A DNA stretch of 64,000 nt from Pseudorhodoferax aquiterrae. Its GTDB lineage: Bacteria; Pseudomonadota; Gammaproteobacteria; Burkholderiales; Burkholderiaceae_C. Under the pieces are notes generated by a model. It was not told the DNA's origin, did no database searches, and saw nothing but the letters and a program-made list of their open reading frames with translations. The position numbers and the translations under genes are program-made. The DNA is taken from assembly GCF_014652235.1 (NCBI RefSeq), contig NZ_BMYK01000004.1:248001-312000 (forward strand), written 5' to 3'. This document shows positions 58,873 to 64,000 of this stretch, piece by piece. How positions within the stretch are numbered: position 1 is the stretch's first letter; every line of letters begins with the position of its first letter.

Positions 58873-59595
58873 ATGGTGGCGCCCCCCACCATGCGCCGCG
58901 CTGCTCCGCCCGAAGACGCCTCCTCGCTGGACCGCCTGCTCGACGGGTCGGCCTGGTTCCCCGCGCTCGATGCGCCCGCACGCGCGCGCGTGCGCGCCGA
59001 GATGCAGCAGGTGGACGTGGCGGCCGGCGCCGCGCTGTGCCGCATGGGCGACGAACCGCAGCACTGGTACGGCGCCATCGACGGCCTGCTCAAGTGGTCC
59101 GTGACGGCCGAGGACGGCCGCTCGGTCACGTTGGGCGGCCTGTCGCGGGGCAGCTGGTTCGGCGAGGGCACGCTGCTGCGCGGCGTGCCGCGCACGGCCG
59201 ACATCGTCGCGCTGCGCCCCAGCCGCGTGGCGCTGATGCCGGTGGAGACCTTCCAGTGGCTGCACGCCACCGAGCGCGCCTTCGACCATTTCCTGCTGCG
59301 CCAGATCAACGAACGCATGCACTGGTTCCTGGGCAACTTCGCGGCCCACCACCTGCTGGACACCGACAGCCAGGTGGCGCGCGCGCTGGTCGGCCTGTTC
59401 CACCCCTGGCTGCACCCGGGCAGCGATCCGCACCTGGCCGTCTCGCAGGAGGAGATCGCCAACCTGTCGGGCCTGTCGCGCCAGCGTTGCAATGCGGCGC
59501 TGCGCCGGCTGGCGGAGGCCGGCCTGATCGCCGTGGGCTACGGCGGCATCACGGTGCTGGACCTGGCGGCTCTGCGGCGGCGCGTGCCGGGCTGA
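58873..59595 (+). CDS. Crp/Fnr-family transcription regulator
   Basis: Regulator of 240 residues with a cyclic-nucleotide-binding-like N-terminal beta-roll (GAALCRMGDEPQHWYGAIDGLLK, GSWFGEGTLL) and a C-terminal winged helix-turn-helix (VSQEEIANLSGLSRQRCNAALRRL). Cysteines for an FNR Fe-S cluster are not seen, so oxygen sensing is unlikely. The ATG at 58873 is a compromise; ATG at 58891 is also possible and no clear ribosome site precedes either. It faces the BKACE operon and may control it. Its stop and the convergent LysR stop lie in the two arms of a 7-bp hairpin. Confidence 0.87.
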   Translation: MVAPPTMRRAAPPEDASSLDRLLDGSAWFPALDAPARARVRAEMQQVDVAAGAALCRMGDEPQHWYGAIDGLLKWSVTAEDGRSVTLGGLSRGSWFGEGTLLRGVPRTADIVALRPSRVALMPVETFQWLHATERAFDHFLLRQINERMHWFLGNFAAHHLLDTDSQVARALVGLFHPWLHPGSDPHLAVSQEEIANLSGLSRQRCNAALRRLAEAGLIAVGYGGITVLDLAALRRRVPG

Positions 59596-59616
59596 GCGTC
59601 TGCGCGGCCTCTGCGC

Positions 59617-60501
59617 TCAGGCGCCGTCGCGCGGCGCGAGTTCGGCCTGCAGGTAGCGCACCAGCGCCTGCACCTTGGGCACGTTGGCGCGGTTCTCGGG
59701 CAGCAGGGCCTTGAGCCAGAACGCGTCCAGCGGGAAGTCCGCCAGCAGCGGCCGCAGCGCGCCGCTGTCGAGCGCGGGCCGGGCCAGGTAGTCGCCCAGG
59801 ATGGCGATGCCGTTGCCGGCCAGGGCAGCCGACAGCAGCAGCTGCGCCTCGTTGGTGTTCAGGCGCGGCTGCACCTTGACGCTGATGCGGCCCGCCGCGC
59901 TGCCGAAGCTCCAGGTGCTGCCGGTCGGCAGGAAGTTCAGGATGGCGTGGTCCTTGAGCTCGCCCGGGTGGCGCGGCGTGCCGCGCTCCTGGAGGTAGCG
60001 CGGCGACGCGCAGGCCGTGCGCGGCATCGGGCACAGCGGCGTCTCGACCACGCCGGCGTAGGCGTCGGGCATCAGGGTCAGCGCCAGGTCGAAGCCTTCT
60101 TCGGCCGGGTTCACGGCGCGGTCCAGCGCGACGACTTCCAGATGCAGCAGCGGGTACAGGCGCTGGAAGCGCTCGAGCAGCGGGCCGACCAGGCAGACCG
60201 TGACCGAGGTCGGCGCCTTGATGCGCAGCTGGCCCTGCAGCTGGTCGCCGACCGGGTGGGCGAACAGCTCCTGCGCGTCGGTCACCACGCGCTGCACCGC
60301 GGGCAGGTAGCCGCGGCCCACCGGCGTGAGGCGCACGCGCCGTGTCGTGCGTTCGAACAGCGCGCCCTGGACCTGCGCCTCGAGCTGGCCGATGCGCTTG
60401 GTCACGACCGAGGGCGCGATGCCCAGCTCGCGCGCCGCGGCCGAGAAGCTCTCGGTGCGCGCGACCACGAGGAAGGTCCGCAGGTTCGAGAGGGTGTCCA
60501 A
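59617..60501 (-). CDS. LysR-family transcription regulator
   Basis: Regulator of 294 residues with the N-terminal helix-turn-helix (LRTFLVVARTESFSAAARELGIAPSVVTKRIGQLE) and a periplasmic-binding-like effector domain (GQLRIKAPTSVTVCLVGPLL). It lies downstream of the Bug and FAD-oxidoreductase genes on the same strand, separated by 220 bases without a gene. It may regulate that pair, although LysR genes more often face their targets. Confidence 0.93.
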   Translation of the reverse strand: MDTLSNLRTFLVVARTESFSAAARELGIAPSVVTKRIGQLEAQVQGALFERTTRRVRLTPVGRGYLPAVQRVVTDAQELFAHPVGDQLQGQLRIKAPTSVTVCLVGPLLERFQRLYPLLHLEVVALDRAVNPAEEGFDLALTLMPDAYAGVVETPLCPMPRTACASPRYLQERGTPRHPGELKDHAILNFLPTGSTWSFGSAAGRISVKVQPRLNTNEAQLLLSAALAGNGIAILGDYLARPALDSGALRPLLADFPLDAFWLKALLPENRANVPKVQALVRYLQAELAPRDGA

Positions 60502-60721
60502 GCCGGGGCGTCAGAAGCTGTGAATGAACCGATCGCGGCCACGACGGGGTGCGCCGGGCCGCAGGCCGCTGCCCGGGCTCGTGCCCGGGCAAGGCCTGCA
60601 ACGCCCGCATGTGGCCTGGCGCGCCCCGGCCCGAAGGGCGAGGCCCTGGGCGCGGCGATGGTGCTGGACACCACTGGTCATCGGGCCTCGCGTGGTCGTG
60701 AGGGGTTCGTTCACAGCTTCT

Positions 60722-61699
60722 TCAGTCGACCGAGATGTTCTGCGCCCGGATGATCGCGCCCAGCAGCGCGGCTTCTTCCTTCACGCGCTGGTGCAGGCCC
60801 TCGCTGGAGGTGCCCACGGCCTGCCAGCCCTGGTTCAGCAGCCGCGTGCGGGTCTCGGGTTCGCGCAGGATGCGCGGCACCTCGGCCGCCAGCCGCGCCT
60901 GCGCGGCCTTGGACAGACCGGCCGGGCCGACCAGCGCGGTCCAGACCTCCAGGTTGAAGTCCTTCACGCCGGCATCGGCCAGCGGCGCGACGGAGGGCAC
61001 CAGCGCGCTGCGCCCGCTCGTGACGCCGATGGCCTTGAGCTTGCCGGCCTGCACCTGCGGCATGGCCACGCCCGGCGGCACCAGCGCCATCTGCACCTGC
61101 TCGCCGATGATGGCCGTGACGACCGCGGGGTTGCCCGAGTAGGGCACGTGCACGGGTGCGATGCCCGACCTGCTCTTGAGCAGTTCCATGCCCAGGTGGG
61201 CGACCGAGCCGGCACCGACGGAGCCGTAGTTGGCCTTGGCGCCGGCCTGGCGCATGGCGGCGAAGAAGGCCGCGCCATCGGGCAGCTGCGGCGCGGCCAC
61301 CAGCACCAGTGGCGCGGTGGCCAGCAGCGAGATCTCGGCGAAGTCCTTCTGCGGGTCGTAGCTGAGCTTGGGGTTGAGCAGCTTGGCCGAGGTCAGGTTG
61401 CCGTTGATCACGACGCCCAGCGTGTGGTCGTCCGTGGCCTTGGCGACCTGGTCGGCCGCGATGTTGCCGGAGGCGCCGGGCTTGTTCTCGACGATGACGG
61501 GCTGGCCCAGCACGCGGCCGAGCGGGTCGGCCAGCGCGCGTGCTGCCATGTCGGGCGTGGAGCCGCCCGGAAAACCCACGAGCAGCCGCACCGGCCGCGT
61601 CGGCCAGCTGGGGTCCGCGGCCTGGGCCGTGCCCAGCGTGGCGCCCAGTGCACAGGCTGCCAGGCAGGCCAGGGCCGTGCGTCTTGTCTCTTTGTTCAA
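60722..61699 (-). CDS. Bug-family (TctC-like) periplasmic binding protein
   Basis: Fourth Bug protein in the window, 325 residues. The start is probably TTG at 61699 (LNKETRRTALACLAAC), because GAGGAGAG lies about seven bases upstream and a signal peptide follows (cleavage near GTAQA-AD). Family marks are WPTRPVRLLVGFPGGSTPDMAAR and VHVPYSGNPAVV. It follows the FAD-oxidoreductase gene by 22 bases and likely binds that enzyme's substrate. Confidence 0.88.
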   Translation of the reverse strand: MNKETRRTALACLAACALGATLGTAQAADPSWPTRPVRLLVGFPGGSTPDMAARALADPLGRVLGQPVIVENKPGASGNIAADQVAKATDDHTLGVVINGNLTSAKLLNPKLSYDPQKDFAEISLLATAPLVLVAAPQLPDGAAFFAAMRQAGAKANYGSVGAGSVAHLGMELLKSRSGIAPVHVPYSGNPAVVTAIIGEQVQMALVPPGVAMPQVQAGKLKAIGVTSGRSALVPSVAPLADAGVKDFNLEVWTALVGPAGLSKAAQARLAAEVPRILREPETRTRLLNQGWQAVGTSSEGLHQRVKEEAALLGAIIRAQNISVD

Positions 61700-61721
61700 A
61701 GTCTCTCTCCTCAAGCGTTGG

Positions 61722-63092
61722 TCAATCGTCGCGGCCCAGCCAGGCGCCGTCCTGCGCAAGCTGGGCCTGCAGTGCCGGCACGTCGATGGCGCGCAGGTCC
61801 CGCCCGTGCTGCAGCGCCTGCGCGGCCGCGGTGCCGGCCGCCTGGCCCATCACGAAGCAGGCGCCCGACACGCGCGCGGCCGACTGGCCCAGGTGCGTCA
61901 TCGAGGCGCAGCGGCCGGCGACCAGCACATTGTCCAACGTGCGCGGCAGCAGCATGCGGTAAGGCAGGTGGTTGTAGCCGCGTGACCGCGGGATGTCCTG
62001 CCACTGGAAGGCGATGTTGCCCGCCACATGTTCCTCGATCATCCAGCCGTTGACGCCGATGGTGTCGGCGAAGCTCGCGCAGTCCAGCACGTCGCGCGCG
62101 GTCAGCTGGTAGTCGCCCAGCACACGCCGCGTCTCGCGCACGCCGACCTGCGGCGCGATCTCCAGCAGGTAGGCGTTCTCGAAACCCGGTGCGTAGGCGC
62201 GCAGGAAGCGGAAGAAGTTGAGGATCTGGCGCCGGCCTTCGATCTCGGCGGCGCTGAGTTCCAGCGCATTGGTGCCGTCCACGGGGCCGCCCTCGGCATT
62301 GGCCAACTGGGTCACGTTGGCGCGCCATTCGGCCGGGTTCTTTTGCGGCCGGATGATGGGCGTCTTGCGGGCGAAGGTGTAGCCGTCGCGCTCGGCCTGT
62401 TCCATGAGGCCGTCGAAGCGGTTCCAGATGTCGCCCGCACGCTGCGGGTCCACGCCGTTCACGCGGAACATGGTGGACGGGTACATCATGTCCTCGCCCT
62501 GGCCTTGCGCGTCGCGGCCCTTCTCGAACGGCGCGCCGGCCCAGGTGGCCAGGTCGCCGTCGCCCGAGCAGTCGATGAACACGCGGCCCCGCACGGCGCG
62601 GCGGCCCGACTTGGTCTCCAGCAGCAGGGCGGCCACGCGGCCCGGCCCGGCCATCTGCACGCCCACGGCATGGGCATGGAACAGCACCTGCGCGCCGCTG
62701 CCGACGACCACGTCGTCGGCCGCGAGCTTGAAGGCCGCGTTGTCGTAGGCCTGGGCGGCGATCTTGCCGCCGAACAGCAGGTGCGGCTCGCGCAGGCCGC
62801 CCAGCGCGTCCATGCGCTGCAGCAGGTCGTCGGCGATGCCATGCACGACCTGGCGCACGGCGCCGTGCACGTTGGCGTGCAGGCCGCAGAAGTTGGTCAC
62901 GCCGGCCGCCGTCCCCATGCCGCCCAGGAAGCCGTAGCCCTCCACGAGCAGCGTGCTGCGGCCCTGGCGCGCGCTGGCGGCCGCTGCGGCGATGCCGGCC
63001 GGCCCGCCGCCGAGCACCACCACGTCGTAGGCACCGTGGACGGGGGTCTGGCGGCTCGGTTCGGTGATCGGTTCGAAGGTGGTTGGCTGCAT
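61722..63092 (-). CDS. FAD-dependent oxidoreductase (FAD_oxidored, PF12831-like)
   Basis: Flavoprotein of 456 residues. The FAD-binding motif VVVLGGGPAGIAAAAA is near residues 24-39, a second fold piece reads GRVFIDCSGDGDLA, and the C-terminal FAD stretch is NVLVAGRCASMTHLGQSAARVSG. Related enzymes oxidise small organic molecules; the substrate is unknown. The start MQPTTFEP at 63092 has GGAG eight bases upstream; ATG at 63106 would add MERPA. It heads the operon with the Bug protein. Confidence 0.87.
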   Translation of the reverse strand: MQPTTFEPITEPSRQTPVHGAYDVVVLGGGPAGIAAAAASARQGRSTLLVEGYGFLGGMGTAAGVTNFCGLHANVHGAVRQVVHGIADDLLQRMDALGGLREPHLLFGGKIAAQAYDNAAFKLAADDVVVGSGAQVLFHAHAVGVQMAGPGRVAALLLETKSGRRAVRGRVFIDCSGDGDLATWAGAPFEKGRDAQGQGEDMMYPSTMFRVNGVDPQRAGDIWNRFDGLMEQAERDGYTFARKTPIIRPQKNPAEWRANVTQLANAEGGPVDGTNALELSAAEIEGRRQILNFFRFLRAYAPGFENAYLLEIAPQVGVRETRRVLGDYQLTARDVLDCASFADTIGVNGWMIEEHVAGNIAFQWQDIPRSRGYNHLPYRMLLPRTLDNVLVAGRCASMTHLGQSAARVSGACFVMGQAAGTAAAQALQHGRDLRAIDVPALQAQLAQDGAWLGRDD

Positions 63093-63171
63093 TGCGGGGC
63101 GCTCCATGGAAAGTGGGCGCATCTTAGTGATGCAGCGCATTGCAAACAATCGGCTGCGTTGCGAGAAGAAA

Positions 63172-63188
63172 ATTCGCGGTCCGCGAAT
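63172..63188. promoter_or_regulatory. 17-bp palindrome between FAD oxidoreductase and ATPase genes
   Basis: ATTCGCGGTCCGCGAAT has perfect 8-bp arms around a single T. It lies in an AT-richer divergent gap (63093-63250), 80 bases before the FAD-oxidoreductase start and 62 bases before the ATPase start. It is a candidate operator for either gene. Confidence 0.5.
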
Positions 63189-63250
63189 AATCATCCGTGC
63201 TATGGAGGTTTTTCCTTGAAAATTCAACGTCTATCGTTCATATTTCAAGG

Positions 63251-64000
63251 ATGATCAGCCGCTCCACCGACGCTGTCGTACGCGACCGCCTTGCCGATAT
63301 GCCGGCCGTGGTGCTGCTCGGCCCGCGCCAGGTGGGCAAGACCACGCTGGCGCGGCAGATCGCCGCGCAGTGGCCGGGCGGCGCCGTGTACCTCGATCTG
63401 GAGCGGCCGGCCGACCGCCTGCGGCTGGAGGATGCCGACGCCTACCTGCGCGCGCAGCAGGGTCGACTGGTGGTCGTGGACGAGATCCACCGCGCCCCGG
63501 GCATCTTCGAGGTCCTGCGCGGCATCGTCGACGAGCGCCGCCAGGCCGGGCTGCGCAGCGGCCAGTTCCTGCTGCTGGGCTCCGCCGCGCTGGACCTGAT
63601 GCGCCAGTCCAGCGAGACACTCGCGGGCCGCGTGGCCTACGTGGACATGGCGCCGGTCGACACCGCGGAGGCGGCGCAGGCCGGCATCGCCGACGCCCAG
63701 CTGTGGCTGCGCGGCGGCTTTCCCGACAGCCTGCTCGCCAGCGACGAGCGGCGCAGCCTGGACTGGCGGCGCGACTTCATTCGCAGCTACCTGGAGCGCG
63801 ACGTGCCCATGTTCGCGCCGCGCATGCCGGCCGAGGCCATCGGGCGCCTGTGGACCATGCTCGCGCACCAGCAGGGCGGCGTGCTGAACCAGGCCCGCAT
63901 CGCCAGCGCGCTGGGCGTGTCCAACCCCACCATCGACCGCTACATCGACCTGCTCGTGGACCTGCGCCTGGTGCTGCGCCTGCGGCCCTGGTCGGGCAAT
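63251..64000 (+). CDS. AAA_14/DUF4143-type ATPase (partial, runs off the window)
   Basis: First 250 codons of an ATPase from the AAA_14 family, which usually carries a C-terminal DUF4143 domain. Walker A is GPRQVGKT (24-31) and Walker B is VVVDEIHRAP (about 74-83). Further marks are FLLLGSAAL and, at the DUF4143 junction, RSYLERDVP and LVDLRLVLRLRPW. The role of the family is not settled. The ATG at 63251 follows TTTCAAGG directly, an unusually close ribosome site, so the start is uncertain. The 3' end lies beyond base 64000. Confidence 0.85.
   Translation, partial: MISRSTDAVVRDRLADMPAVVLLGPRQVGKTTLARQIAAQWPGGAVYLDLERPADRLRLEDADAYLRAQQGRLVVVDEIHRAPGIFEVLRGIVDERRQAGLRSGQFLLLGSAALDLMRQSSETLAGRVAYVDMAPVDTAEAAQAGIADAQLWLRGGFPDSLLASDERRSLDWRRDFIRSYLERDVPMFAPRMPAEAIGRLWTMLAHQQGGVLNQARIASALGVSNPTIDRYIDLLVDLRLVLRLRPWSGN

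Overview
The window looks like a chromosomal segment of a high-GC betaproteobacterium, most likely Burkholderiales and close to Comamonadaceae (Acidovorax/Variovorax type). The reasons are the sequences and order of the ribosomal genes, the abundance of Bug-family (TctC-like) periplasmic binding proteins, and the rhizobial-type glycerol ABC transporter. The genus is an inference from remembered families. No insertion sequence, integrase, prophage gene or CRISPR array is visible.

Layout. 1-1510: a Dps-like ferritin and ubiA. 1511-13536: a glycerol-use island made of two divergent units. On the minus strand are glpR, glpK, a phytase-like lipoprotein and proC. On the plus strand are the ABC transporter genes glpS, glpT, glpP, glpQ, glpU and glpV, then glpD. 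13537-22710: the spc and alpha ribosomal operons (rplN to rplQ, with secY and rpoA), starting from a good sigma-70 promoter and ending with an initiator tRNA and a strong hairpin. The infA gene expected between secY and rpmJ is reduced to a C-terminal remnant.

22938-31498: a minus-strand operon of a branched-chain-amino-acid-type ABC transporter, an M20 amidohydrolase and an M81 (MlrC-like) metallohydrolase, facing a FadR-type GntR regulator. The only clear operator in the gap is a perfect AT-rich palindrome that overlaps a predicted promoter. 31538-37405: a GntP permease, a periplasmic binding protein and a fused CoA-transferase. They are preceded by a -24/-12 promoter and face a sigma-54 activator gene whose DNA-binding end is frameshifted. 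37819-46773: a PEP-CTERM protein, then a 1107-residue adhesin with SdrD-B-like repeats and its complete type I secretion set (ABC, membrane fusion protein, TolC-like protein).

46820-53846: an accessory catabolic cluster of three orphan Bug binding proteins, a CaiB-type CoA-transferase, a short citrate-synthase/citryl-CoA-lyase-like enzyme and a lactonase-type amidohydrolase. An IclR regulator faces it, with three matching 17-bp operators between them. 53868-59595: a feruloyl-CoA-synthase-like ligase, a 3-hydroxyacyl-CoA/carnitine-type dehydrogenase, an ABC binding protein and a beta-keto acid cleavage enzyme, facing a Crp/Fnr-like regulator. 59617-63092: a LysR regulator, a fourth Bug protein and an FAD oxidoreductase. 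63251 to the window end: the first part of an AAA_14/DUF4143-type ATPase.

The overall theme is uptake and breakdown of organic acids and polyols, packed around a conserved ribosomal core. The best leads for new biology are the loss of infA from the ribosomal cluster, the asymmetric ATP sites of the glycerol transporter, the IclR-controlled lyase pathway, and the frameshifted sigma-54 activator.
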